Shown here piece by piece: positions 15,001-26,500 of a DNA stretch of 64,000 bases. Each line of letters starts with the position of its first letter. Position 1 is the stretch's first letter. Source of the DNA: Mycteria americana (taxonomy: Eukaryota; Chordata; Aves; Ciconiiformes; Ciconiidae); the NCBI RefSeq assembly GCF_035582795.1, contig NC_134366.1, positions 35,117,926 through 35,181,925 of the forward strand, read 5' to 3'. The translations under genes were made by a program, and so were the position numbers. The notes under the pieces are model-generated. The model had not been told where the DNA came from and ran no database searches. It worked only from the letters and a program-made list of their open reading frames with translations.

Positions 15001-16970
15001 TCAGCTGTGTGTACTACAGATGACCTAGGAAATGAATGTCTGTATAGAGCTTAAAGCATTGGTTTTGACCTCGTAAACCCTAAACAGACTGATACCTTCT
15101 CACCTGAGAAGCCACTGCTGTCTCTGTCTCAACTGCATGCTGACCATTTCGGTTGAGAATCCATCTGCATTGCAATTTTTTTTCTCGCAATGGTGTGAAA
15201 TATCTCAGGTTTATTGTCTTAAAACACACACTTCTTCAGTGGGCTTCTGGCAAGCACTGAAGCACACAAGATCAAGATCTGGGATTTCTAGAGGACTACA
15301 TACTCTATTCTTAATATACAAATTTTAGAATTTGATTGGTTATATAAGAAAGGAAGAGAAGTGTACCGCTGGGGTTTTGCAAGTAATTCTCTACAGAAAA
15401 GCAGAAGGGAAGGAATATTGCCGGCACTTACACCAGAAAAAAAATCATCTTATAATTAAACCCATACAAATAAATGGTGAATAAGAACAACAGTTAGACA
15501 CAGTATACACAAGTCACCAGGCTGAACATATGGAAAATAGAAGGTGTTATTCCACCTGTCTCTGCATGACATTGACCAAACTGTTAGCATCAAGAAGGTA
15601 AATGCAAAAAGATAAAGCTTCAGGTGTTGCCATATTGTTTCATGCAGGCCTACTGAAGCCACTGAAGTTGCAAACCCAGGCAAGATTTGTAAGCCCACAT
15701 GAAGTGCCCATGTGAAATCAACGGGCATGGCCTTCATGAAAAACTCTGAATAGAGTACCAGTCATTTTGGATTATTGCTTTTCCTTAAAATGCACCATTT
15801 TCTCTTTGTGCCATGTGCACCAGGAAGTTCAGTAGTGTGGACTGGTAACTAACGTAGGCATTAATGAAAAAAATAATGAAAAATACTATTTTGGGGAGTA
15901 AATATTCTATTTTGAAAGTCAACATTACCAGTTTTCACAGTGAGAACTGAGCCTAGAAATGAGAAACAATGTGCATAGTTTTAATATCTTATATGGAAAT
16001 GCATCACAACTTTGTCAAAATGACAAAATTGCATTTTGTTAAAAACTTTGTGTATTGCACAGGGCAGTTGGAATTTTATATAGAATTTTACTGGGTATAA
16101 AAAACAGCATAGGTGGATTGTTCATAGCCCGCACTGCTGGGGAAGAAGCCTATGATTCCTCGGCAATCTGTTTCTTGGGAACAGCTATTGAATTTGAATT
16201 GTTCCATCATTTTAAATTGATGGGTTATGAAAGATTTGCAAAATACACTGACTTCTTTATATGAAACAGATGCAGATTCAAATGTTGTGTAAAAAAAGAA
16301 CCCAAGCTATAGCAAATGCAATTGTATCTGACAGACAAGCATGTGATCCTTTTATTTAGTTATATAGCAAAGAAATACAATTTGCATGTCAGTGGGACCA
16401 AGTGAAGCCACCAAATCCAAAACAATTACCGTACTCCAGCAGGATTTTAAATTATTAAAATAGGGAAGTTGGAGGAAACTGCAATTAATTTAAGTATACC
16501 AAAATGCTTTCTATGGGGATTTTAATAATCTCTAAGGTGCTATGATAATTTAAGAAATCACGTGACAGGCTAATGAACACATAATGCATTTTTCATTTTA
16601 AAAAAGTTTTGATATTAGAAGTTGTAAAACACCATCACTCTTCCCTTTGCAATCTCGGTTTGGACTCTCCCCCATGAAATGGCACATCAAAGATGGTTGG
16701 AAATATTCAACCAAAAAAGGAACATGGTTTTTGTAAGAAATGCTTTGGGTTTTTTGACCAGCTCTAGTGAACATTCATTGCAGATGCAACATTTTCAAAA
16801 CTGTTTCCTGAAGAGAAAGGCTATTTGCCAGCACTATGATAGACAATTATATTTTGTTTTCAATAAAGCAAATGTAAATCCTGGAAAGAAAGCACAGTTA
16901 TAACACTTCAAGAAATTGGGTATACATGTAATATAAGAACAGAGAATTAAATACTTTCTACCATAAAAAT
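1..16970. other. Intergenic DNA upstream of ITGB8
   Basis: AT-rich sequence with many stops in all frames. The open stretches of 60-130 codons here have no recognisable domains, no clear splice context and no codon bias. Simple A-rich tracts occur at 3352-3390 and 4441-4457. Scattered AATAAA hexamers (for example 903-908) are not supported by any upstream gene. Confidence 0.7.
4441..4457. repeat. A17 homopolymer
   Basis: Seventeen adenines, with AATAAA about 35 nt upstream (4400-4405), as at the end of a retroposed transcript. No parent coding sequence is visible upstream. Confidence 0.8.
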
Positions 16971-17116
16971 TCATAGAATAACTTAGGTTGGAAAAAGCCC
17001 CCAGAGGCCCAACCAGCCCTGTGCTTAAAACAGGTCCAATTAGACCAGGCTGCTTGGGGACTTGTGCAGCTGAGTTTCAAACATCACCAAGGATGGAGAT
17101 CCCACAACCACATTAC
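16971..17116 (-). mobile_element. CR1-type LINE 3' fragment
   Basis: On the + strand it begins TCATAGAATAACTTAGGTTG, the reverse complement of the CR1 3' end with its ATTCTATGA terminal repeat. It continues with recognisable CR1 blocks: CCAACCAGCCCTG, TAGACCAGGCTGC, and CACCAAGGATGGAGATCCCA. It is 5'-truncated, like most avian CR1 copies, diverged and non-coding. Confidence 0.85.
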
Positions 17117-17121
17117 TTCAA

Positions 17122-17300
17122 GCGCTCATGGTCCTGTGGATAGGACAATGGATTGACACTTAAAATTCAGTTACAGTGGTCTTAAACTCCTTGTTAAAAG
17201 TCTCTTATGTGACCTTAGATGATTCAGTTTCTCCGTTTGTAAAACTATAATTATTATTCAAATCTCCTGCATAATGTTCTTTGAGATGCATCTTATATTA
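17122..17300 (+). mobile_element. MIR-like tRNA-derived SINE
   Basis: The left part resembles a tRNA head with an A-box-like TGGTCCTGTGG at about 17129. The right part matches the MIR core: TGTGACCTTAGATGATTCAG then TTTCTCCGTTTGTAAAAC and an AT-rich tract. It directly abuts the CR1 fragment. It is ancient and degenerate; the family name is from memory of the MIR consensus. Confidence 0.6.
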
Positions 17301-18759
17301 TTGCATTATAAACACTGTCTAAACAACAATATATTCAAAGATACTATCACTGCAAATCAAATATTTTTAAGTCTTTGGCTTCCACCATGGGAGGAATGAA
17401 GCAAAAGAAATAGGGAGAAGCTGCATTTTTCATAAACCAGCAGAATATTTTGAACAGTTACAGTGGCGTCAACTGATAGAGGCCTCAACTATTGGCACTT
17501 GTCTTCTTTGTTACTGCTGATATTGGTGACTTTTACTATTCAGGATGCATCGTTCTCACCCAATACTGGCATCCCCTTCCTCCGTGTTTAAATTAATGAA
17601 TAGAGTGTGTTCATTTTGGTTACCTTATTCTCAGATTTTATATTCAAAATTACCCATCTTTTTCTTCCACATTAGACTGTAGGTGTTGTCTTTCTGCCCA
17701 GAATGCCAAATCTTTGGACATCGTTTTCATAAGGAGTAGTATGTGCAAGGACTCCATTTCCTATTTGTATGGTGAACAGCCTATGCTTAGAAATTCACAA
17801 GATAATTCATGCTGTTGAGAACAAAGACATTTTCTTTATGATGCTTACGATAATTTAAATTCTGATCTGATAAAGAGATTCATACAGAATATATACATAT
17901 AGAGTATTAGCTGTATTCTTCCTCCCATCAACACTACTTGGATTCTGCAGGAGAAAATCCCAAAGTAGAGAGATCTCAGTTTCAGCAGCTGTTGCTTCTG
18001 CAGGGATTTTGTTTAAAGATATTTCCTTGAATTTCTTTATGTCTCATCCTGGACCCTTTTTTCTAGATATACTTGAATCACTGAGTTTGCAACATCATGA
18101 CCCAGGAGTTAGACACTGTAGTGTCAAATAGGAGTAAATTGAGTTTAGTTCACCTGTCACAAGTGCATCCCATTTCAAATAGCTGAGCTCTCATGAGACA
18201 TGTAGCTCACCACTTACATAGTTTCAGATTATGACCTCTGAAATCACAGAGCTTTTAGGTCAAGAATGCCACGATATTTGAAGTCATGCAGATGCTACCC
18301 TTTTATGTTACCATCACTGCATATGGCTTTCTCACATACCATATCCCCCTTTGGGCTGTGGCCGCTTGTGGAATGACACTCAAATGTCTGAAATGGGGGA
18401 TTTTTCCAAGATGAAGCAGAAAGATGATAGTGTTTAAAAACTCACAAGAGTGGGAGTGCAGGACTGCTCCATTGCTGTCTCTCCCTCAGAGACCTTGAAC
18501 AAACCCAGCATGCGTTCAGTTTCTGACCTTTGACGTGCAGATGATAAACCATCCTTATCTCAGCGCCGCAAGGCTTAGCGCAGGGTCTGAATATGCTTCG
18601 ACAGCCTTTCGTTCATAGACTGTGAAACAGCACAGTATTTACACTGGTTGCATTTGCATGATTTATTAACATTATACCCTGCACAGGCAGACTTGGATGC
18701 TCTTTTGGGATCCTGTGCGCACTGACATCTGTTTAGTAGTAACAGAAATTAAGTGGTGA
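17301..18759. other. Proximal upstream region of ITGB8
   Basis: Non-coding AT-rich DNA between the SINE and the CpG island. I see no repeat or gene that I can name. Confidence 0.6.
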
Positions 18760-19610
18760 CACAGCGATGGCTATTGCTGCCTCTGTGCTCAAGCCCAGAG
18801 GCCCCAAGGCCCGAGGCCGGCACACCTCCCCCCGCGGTGTGACAGGACGAGGTGCCCAGGTGCGTTTCACCTGCCGGGAACACGCCACCCACCGCCTGCC
18901 CTGGGAGCGGAGCCCTCGAGGGGAAAACAGTAAAATCAACGACAGGAGAGCCGGGAAGCGGAGCGGGGCTGGGCGGTGCGGGCGGGCAGGAGAACGCACC
19001 TAGGCCCGGCGGGGCTTTCCTGGCCCGCACTGCGAGGTACTTTCCGCCCGGCCCAGGGCACGGTTAACCTTTGCGTTACTCCCACTTCGCCCGAAGGGGT
19101 GGAAACTCCGAGCAGAAATTACTCAGGGAGGGCGATAGGAGCGATAAAACGAGGGGAGGTATTTTTAGGTAACGTGAAGTAATCGGCGGCGGCGGGGGGG
19201 TGACGGGCTGCGCTGTGGGAGGGCGGTTTGCCGGCCCGCACGGGAGGCCGGGCGCGCTGCCGGCACCGGGGCGGGGGGGGACGACACACGACGACCCGGG
19301 GATGTTTCTGAGGTCGGGGGCAGCGACGGGCGGGTGAGGATGAGGAGGCGGGAGGGAAGGTCGCACGAGCACCCGGTTGCGGCGGCCGGCTTCACCCGGA
19401 GAGAAGGCCACGGCCGCCGGCAGGGCGGGGGTCTGCTGACAGGGCCGCCCTCCGCCGCGCGGGGCCGAGGCGGCGGGCGAGCGGCGCAGCGCTGTGCCCG
19501 CGGCCTTCGCCCGCCTCCCCGCGCCGGCCGTTGGCGCGGCCGGGGGACAGCGGCGGAGCGAACAATGGGCGCCGCGAGCCGCCCGAACAAAGAGGCGCGG
19601 GCGGGCGCAG

Positions 19611-19679
19611 TGACTTCACCGCCGGGCCCGGCCCCGCCCCCGCCCGCCGAACCTGCCCCGCTGCCGTCTCCTAGCAACC
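19611..19679 (+). promoter_or_regulatory. ITGB8: Candidate core promoter: CRE-like, GC boxes, X-box half-site
   Basis: TGACTTCA (19611-19618) resembles a CRE/AP-1 site. Overlapping GC boxes CCCCGCCCC lie at 19632-19644, and CTAGCAACC (19671-19679) resembles an RFX X-box half-site. From memory, the human ITGB8 core promoter depends on Sp factors and a CRE/AP-1-like element, so this cluster is a plausible counterpart. These are motif matches only. Confidence 0.45.
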
Positions 19680-20057
19680 GGGGGGACCCGCGGGCCCGGC
19701 GCGCACCGACCGCGGCGGGGCCCGACGGCTCTGCGGGCGGCCTGGGCGGCAGCGGCGGCGCAGCGCCGCCGGCCGCGCTCCCGTGCCTCCCCCCCCGCCC
19801 CGGCCCCGCGGCGCGGCGCGAGAAGCGGCCCCGGCGGCGGCTCGGGACGGCGGCGGGCAGCGCCCATCTGGCGGCGCGGCGGCCCGGCGGGGGTGCGCGG
19901 CGGGGGGCGGCAGCCGGGGGGGCGGGGACAGCCGCCGGGCGGTTGTTTCCCTGAGGGAGGTGCGGGGCCGCCGCCGCTCCCCGCGCGCTGCCAAGTGCCT
20001 CCCCGCGGCCGGGCAGGGCGGGCGGCGGGCGCCCCTTGCGCGCCGGGCTGGAGGCGG

Positions 20058-20092
20058 ATGGAGGGAGCCGCTCTGCGCGCTCGGCCGGGGCC

Positions 20093-20123
<31 letters not shown>

Positions 20124-20171
20124 GGGGCCGCCCCTCGCGGGGCGCGGGGGCGCGGCGGGCGCTGCCCCTGA
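20058..20171 (+). other. Upstream ORF 1 in ITGB8 leader
   Basis: An ATG at 20058 opens a 37-codon frame ending with TGA at 20169-20171, out of frame with ITGB8. The (CCG)10 tract is read as ten consecutive arginines. The start context has C at -3 and G at +4. It matters only if transcription starts upstream of 20058, which is likely but not shown. Confidence 0.45.
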
Positions 20172-20282
20172 GATGCGGCGGCCCGCGCCCGCCCCGCCGC
20201 CGCCGCCGCCGCGCGCCCTACCTGTGCCGGGCCCGGCGCCGCCGCCGCCCCTCCCCCGGCCCCGCCGCCGCCGCCGCCGCCG
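20093..20282 (+). repeat. Three CCG trinucleotide tracts in the leader
   Basis: Perfect (CCG)10 at 20093-20122, (CCG)6 at 20194-20211 and (CCG)7 at 20262-20282, 99 to 288 bp upstream of the start codon. CGG/CCG tracts in 5' leaders can form stable structure and vary in length. Confidence 0.9.
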
Positions 20283-20304
20283 CCCCCGCGGGGGCCGGGA
20301 CTGA
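20173..20304 (+). other. Upstream ORF 2 in ITGB8 leader
   Basis: An ATG at 20173, one base after the stop of the previous uORF, opens a 43-codon frame ending at 20302-20304, 76 nt before the ITGB8 start. The start has G at -3. The predicted peptide is proline-rich and then arginine-rich (seven Arg from the third CCG tract). It is out of frame with ITGB8 and could lower or regulate its translation. Confidence 0.5.
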
Positions 20305-20380
20305 GCGCGCCGCGGCGCCGAGACGCGGCCCCGAGGAGAGGGCGAGGGAGCGGGAGCGGGAACGGTGCCGCTCGCGGCGC

Positions 20381-20510
20381 ATGATGTGGGTGCCGCTGCT
20401 GGCGTGCCTCACCGCGGGGATCGTCTCCGTGCCCAAGTGCCAGCGCGGCCCCGGACCCCTCCTGGGGGCGGCCCGGCTGCTGGCGGCCGTGCCGGGACTC
20501 TGCCAGCGCC
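20381..20510 (+). CDS. ITGB8: ITGB8 coding exon 1: signal peptide
   Basis: The exon encodes residues 1-43 plus one base and ends at a consensus GTAAGT donor at 20511. It contains hydrophobic stretches (VPLLACLTAGIV; LLGAARLLAAV) fitting a long signal peptide. Two adjacent ATGs lie at 20381 and 20384. The first has C at -3; the second has A at -3 and gives 42 residues before the exon junction, matching my memory of the human protein, so the second may be the main start. I used 20381 because scanning ribosomes meet it first. The frame is also open upstream to a stop at 19952-19954, with no other in-frame ATG. Confidence 0.85.
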
Positions 20511-23500
20511 GTAAGTTGCCGAGCCCCTCGGGCTGCTCGCCGTGCCCTTGGCTGGTTGGGGTTGTGGTTGGGTTTGGTTTTCGCGCGGGGGCCGTGCGTG
20601 GGCGGAGGGCTTGCCCGGGCTCGGCGGCTGCCCCCGGGGCACAGCCCTGACAGCTGGGGCTGCCCGGCGCCGCGGGCACCCACCGCCCCGGCCGCCCAAG
20701 GAGAGCCGTACCTGCGGGGAGAGCCGGGCTGGAGCGCTTGGCCCCTGCCCGAACTGCACACTGCTTAAGCACTGCTAGTGCGAGCCCGTGATTGAATTGT
20801 CCATCCCGGGGGCGTCCAGCCTTTGCGGAGCCGTGGCAGCTCCCCGGGAGCGTGGGCAGCCCGCGGGGAGTGTCGCGCAGCAGGCTGCTGCGGGTCCTGC
20901 TTTGCCCCGGGCACCCTCCGCAAGCCTCCGAGAAGCGGCACACAGACCCCCTCGGGGGTCACAAAACTGCGGACGGACAGTTCTTAGGACTGAAAACGCT
21001 CGGGTTTACATCGTTTTTATGGCATTTAGCGGCAGGGTTTAAAATGGATAGTTACAGGAAGATTGTCTTCTTTTTACCTTGGGGTAACCTGTATGCTGAC
21101 AGTTCCCCGGGAGCTGTGGTACTGGTGGTGGCAGAGGCTCTGGTAAATGTGGGTAACCCCTCAAATTGTGGAAGGGCTTCCCAAACCCCCGGGCATCAAT
21201 TTTGATGCGGGCAGGCTGAGAGGAGTTTGTGGAAATGTACCTTAGATCGTACAGCAGTTGATCAGACAGAGCTATCAGGTTAGTCAAGTATTTCATAGAG
21301 GATCTTATTTAACTAGTAGTGGTCAGAAAAGCAGATCAAGTTGTCAATCACCTTGCCTTATTTTTTTTTCCCCTTGTGGAATAATTGCATATTCCAAGTT
21401 TAAGCCTGGAGTTAATTTAAAATGTTAACATGTAACCTCTAAAAATAAGATTTACAATGGGAACAATGTATTAGTCTTAAACTCTTTATTGCATATGTGA
21501 CAACTTCATGCCTAATTCAGTGGGATTTGCCCAGTGCTATTAAAAACAATGGAATAATTTGTTAACTTTCATAGGATAATTTATTTTGCTTTTTTGGCTT
21601 CATATTTTGAATTCAAAACCAAACTAAATGTCAATAGGAAAAATAAAATATAATATTATTAAATTTCTTAGGAAACATGACATCTTGTATTTAGTATCCC
21701 AGATTCTTTTTTATGCAGTGTAATTGAGTTGAAAGGCTAATTGAAACTTTATGCAGAGGATAGTTCTGTGCCTGAGTGCAGTGCCTTGCTTGCTCATGAG
21801 TGTAGCTCCTGGGTACACACTAGTGCAAATAGTGCATCTGAACAGAATGTCATAGGGGAAGATTGTGCGTGGGGCTTTTGCGCCAAAGGATGCTTGCTCT
21901 CTTTGTTGTACTTGATAGTGAAAATATACGAGTAATACGTCATGGGTTACGTGTCTGTCGTGACAACAGCTCCCAGATTGCGCAGACCGTAACTCAGATA
22001 GACCTTGTTTTTTTCCTCTTCAGTTGAAACCTCTGCTAATTCATGAAAGCTGAAAGTCACACTGAATTCTTTCCTTCATACATAATCACTTTACAGGCTA
22101 GAGCCACAATTGAAGCACGAAGAGTGTTTTGGTTTGTTTCCCTGTGAATGAACACATGAAATTTTTCATTATTATTGTTGTTGTTGTGTGCTTTTTACTT
22201 TTGGTTGTGATAGCTCTATCAGCCAGTGCAGCACCACCTGGATTCTTTGAACTTCTGCAGGCTGCTCCGAAAGAGACTCTGAGCAGCAGCTCCATGTACA
22301 GCTATTTGGCAGCACAGCTTTGCTGAAGCAGCCACTCCTCTTTGCTTCTGCATTGACAGTGCTGGGCATGGAGAAGAGCATCGTGCTGTTCCTGTGCCGT
22401 CAGCTAGTTCAGTTTATTTACGTGCAGAATTAGCAGAACCTGCATATCTGTTGCCTTGAATCTCCAGTTCTAAAAGAGACTGGAATTAATATGAAATGTA
22501 CATGGAACTCAAGTTTATTCATTCTTGTTGGAGCATTTGTGGCTCTTCTAATTGAAAAATGGACAGTTTGATGCTACCTGAGGTATTTGTTCTGCAAACT
22601 GCAGTTTGAGATGTGAGTTACTGCTTGGGGATAAGTAAAGGTAGAGTTTGGCCCTGGGTTTGGAGTTACGAGGAGCGCAAAAGGAAATCTCACAATGCTG
22701 TAAAGTTGCAAGTCCCAAATTAAAGGTTCTGTAAGCTCAGATAAAAAGGTTTAGTGTTGCCGCCTTCTATAAAGGGTCCCTTGTTCAGTAAGTCTCACCA
22801 AAGGAAATTTGCAGTTCGCTAAGCCAACTAAAACAAATAGCTGACATAAGAATGGAGTTAGTTCCATAGTGATTTCTACAGATCCCAAATTTATATTTGA
22901 ACACTAAAACCTGACAAACTCCTAAAGATGTAAACCAGTGAACTGAATAGGGTTCTACAGTGAGAGCATGTGTATGCATTGTGTTAACCAGTTGTGTAAG
23001 TGCTCACTTCAGTGGAGACAGTCAGTTCCCTTGCCTTGTTCAGAAACTGAACTGTTGAAACTCTTTAGTTTTTATCTGTTGTATAAGCACATGGAATACG
23101 TAAGGCTTAAATTCTGAGGAATGACTGACTGGTCAAGGTTAACAGAGGACATCGGTTCAAATCTCAGCAGTGTCTCAAAAACAGTTTTTATGTGTATTAA
23201 AATTTGAGAACTAAGGTAATTGGTGCTTTCAGAAATACATAGGTAGTCATTCCTGTGTGAAGCTCAAGTAAACAGAGTTTACTTGTGATGTGCACACAGG
23301 GATGGGATGGCATGAAAATCTTTATCCCGAATTTAAGAGTTGGAGAACAGTCACACAGCAATTCTGTTACATAGTCATGGTTGACAAATCTCTTGACCCT
23401 TTAAAAGTTGGTATTTTGACTTCTTTAGAGTGTCATTTGGAAAGTCCAGTTAGGGGTTTTAGGAAAGTAGAGGATCTGTGATCATGGCAGGGACAACTGT

Positions 23501-26500
23501 TAATTGATTTATCCCAATAGCATGACTTCTGATGCCAAACAGATTCATTAACATTCCCTCATGTGGGTCTTTGGTGTTTTGCCAGTCTTGTCACATCAGA
23601 TTCGCATGCGTGTTACCTCTACTTAGAAAGTTTCATAAATCTTTACTGTGTTACTTCTCAAGGGAATAGGAAAAGCCATTCAAACCACCCATGGAAGACC
23701 TCTTTTTGAAGAGAGGTGTCAGGAAATGTCCCTGCACACACAAAAAAATCTGAAATAAATGATACGTCGTGACAGGTTTAACCGGTGTTTGTCTGTTGAT
23801 TTCTCTTCTGTGCTGGCCCATTTCCTTTTGGGGCTCAGTGGAAGAAGCTGTGTTGTATGGGATACTCAGCACTGAGACAGTTCTGCTTTTCCTAAGGCTT
23901 AAAACAATCCAAGAAGAAGAGAAAACCCATTTTTAATTTCCTGAGTCTGCGTGGGTGATCTGCTCCCTGGGGGTATTGGACCATTTTCGGGAAAGCCAAC
24001 CTGGGTGTTTGAGAGGGCTGTAGGCTGCAGTTCTGAGGAATAGTGAGGGGGAGGTTTGCTTGTCTGCACATTGCCCAAGGAGCATATTATGCCAATGGTA
24101 TGCATAAATTTGCTTTGCAGATTATACACTTCTCATAATCTGTTGCAATTTCATGTGTCTTCAGGGGTTTTATGTGGTAGGGTTTTTTATTTTATGGTTT
24201 TTGCAAGTTGAATGATACTGGTGGTTGCATGTATCGTATTTACAATGTTTCCATGCAACAGATGTTTGAGATGGGGTGAGACTGGGAAAAGAGAGGAGAT
24301 GGGCAATTTACCAACTAGAAGAGCAGTAACCACTCTCTTGGTGCTCTGGGAATGTTGTCTCTATGTCATTTAGGACATGTCGCTGAATGAAGTTGTGAAG
24401 GCAGCCTGAAGATTCCATGCAGCAGGAATACTCTGTATAGTAGTTTGAAGAAGCAGTAGCTTCTCTTCTGGTCCTTAAACTTTTGAGGGCTGGAACTGCA
24501 ACAACTGAGTAAGCAGGAATTATACCCCATTAGTCAAGAGGCCTGTATGAATGAATTTGATTTTCCATTAAAGTACAATCTAAGTTTAATTTACCTCCCC
24601 AGAGCATCAGAAAGGTGTCAGAATGTGATCTTTACGGAAGCTTAAGAAAATCTTCATCAAATAAGCCCTCATCTCCTTGCATGTTCAACAAGAGGACATT
24701 AAAATGTCAGATTATAATCTCCCTTACACTTCACACAGTGCATAAATGCTGGTAATATATTTCAAGTCCCTAGAAAAACTCATGATGTCCATGTTAACTG
24801 TGTCTTGAATTTGGGACAATTTGGATTAGTTACTAATCTACAGTAGGAGGTCTGAGAAGAGAAACATAAGATATTATATTTACAAATTGTGTAAGTTGGC
24901 ACGGGCTGCTGATATTTATCAAGACTTTTTCAGGAAGTCAGATTCATCATTGTTTTGGGGAGTAAGTCCTTAGAAGCTAGGGATCTCACTTCTTTAGAAC
25001 AGGCCTGATCTAAGAAACATTAGCCTTATTGTGCAAATAAAATCTACACTACATACATGAATTATTTTATTTATCACCAGTGTACATTTTAAAAACTGCA
25101 TATTGCAAAACCAAATTTTTTAGTATTGGGATAGGTGTATCTTAGGCCATGATTGGGATTTAAGGAGTTCTGTCAGGGTGAGAAAGACAAGTGGAATGGC
25201 TTTGTGTCCTGAGCTTTAAAGTTTGCTCAGTGTTCTTAAAATACATTAATGATACTAAAATCATATGTTATATTTTCAAGAATTATATATGTGAACTATC
25301 CTGTGCTTTTACTGTAACTGGTAGTGCAGACATCTTGGTATAAATCTGGCTTCTCAAGTTGAATGTAATGAAAACAAAATTCTGGAGAAGATTATCAATT
25401 CTTTTGTGTAATAAACTTTTTGTGTTTTTTTTTAATCAAATTCTTAAGGCCTCGGTGTTTCTCTTTCTACTTACGTCCTCCTTTCCAGCAAAATCTGTCT
25501 TCAAAGCTCCTGTATTTGTCCATTACTAATTGCTGACTTCTATCTAACCAGTGGAAAGATGTAATACTTCTTTCTGATCTGCTTAAATAGGCATAATTTA
25601 TGATGGACAAAGCAGGATATGGTCTGTTATTCTTTTCTAAGCACTTGAACTTTATTAAAAGATAATTTTTTTTCTTTTGGCAGTTTACATAAATGGACTT
25701 AGGCTATTTAGTTTAGCTTTTGGGAAGGAAGTAGGGCTCTAATGAATTAGTTCACTGTCCACTGTAATGGAACCTTTCTTCAAGAAGAAAAGTAAGCTTC
25801 TTGCCAGCCATTCAGGATTCCCCCTTGTTCTGGTGGCAGAACAAGAATAACCCCTTGAGCAAAATGTAAGTGTTTCAGGATGATTGGAAATTACAGCATT
25901 AGAAAGCTGCCAAAAAAGCAACTTCTAGCTGAGGCTATATTTGCCTAAATTGAAAAGTTTGCAAAGCTCATAATTGACTTTTTTCTTCATATGTTTCTAT
26001 GCTTCCCATGACTTCATTGTCATATGCCTGTGGTGACTTCTTAACTGCTATTACCCATGGTGTCAGTAGAGTCTGAAGTATTTATAATTATCAAGAGATA
26101 TTAAGACAGAGATTTTAACTGCAATTATTGGAGGAGGAAAATTCTGTAGCTGTACTGCCTGTAGCACCACCAGGCAGGTGGAATGATGTTCCTGGATGCT
26201 CGATTTTTATTTTTCTTCAGGCCCCTTCTCTGCCCACTGACTTGGGAGTTAAGTTGTTAGCAGCAGTATTTCATTGGGTTCAAATCTTGAAAACTTAAGT
26301 ATTTTTGGTATTTTGCTGTTGTTGTAGCTGTGTTATGAATACAGCTGCATGATGTATGGTGACATCACAAAAGTAGTCCAAGTCTGCTTAAACCAGTAAC
26401 TGCCCTTTCCAAAATAAATTCTGTTCCTTCTCGGTGTTCAAGGGAATTAGGCTAAGTGAATTCCACTTGTTCTACCGTACTTAAGAGTACGATTTATTTC

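Larger units (their letters stand above)
18760..20960 (+). promoter_or_regulatory. ITGB8: CpG island with ITGB8 promoter and 5' leader
   Basis: GC content and CpG density rise abruptly near 18760, peak at 19400-20500 and fall by about 20960, spanning the start codon. The rest of the window is AT-rich. No TATA box is obvious, so dispersed initiation is likely. The transcription start cannot be placed from sequence. Long open frames on both strands here (for example the antisense frame 19616-20761) are composition artefacts rich in Pro, Ala, Arg and Gly. Confidence 0.85.

Noticed and set aside
1-18700. Exons of the neighbouring MACC1 gene expected by synteny
   Set aside because: In human, MACC1 lies upstream of ITGB8 in divergent orientation, but I see no MACC1-like coding sequence in this window.
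19616-20761. Long antisense open frame (381 codons) across the promoter and exon 1
   Set aside because: It is made of Pro, Ala, Arg and Gly runs and mirrors the CCG tracts and ITGB8 exon 1. High GC removes stops in every frame; there is no domain and no independent support.
23120-23180. tRNA-like B box (GGTTCAAATCTC)
   Set aside because: Only the B-box-like sequence is convincing; the upstream A box is weak and no cloverleaf can be drawn. Perhaps a SINE relic, but not supportable.
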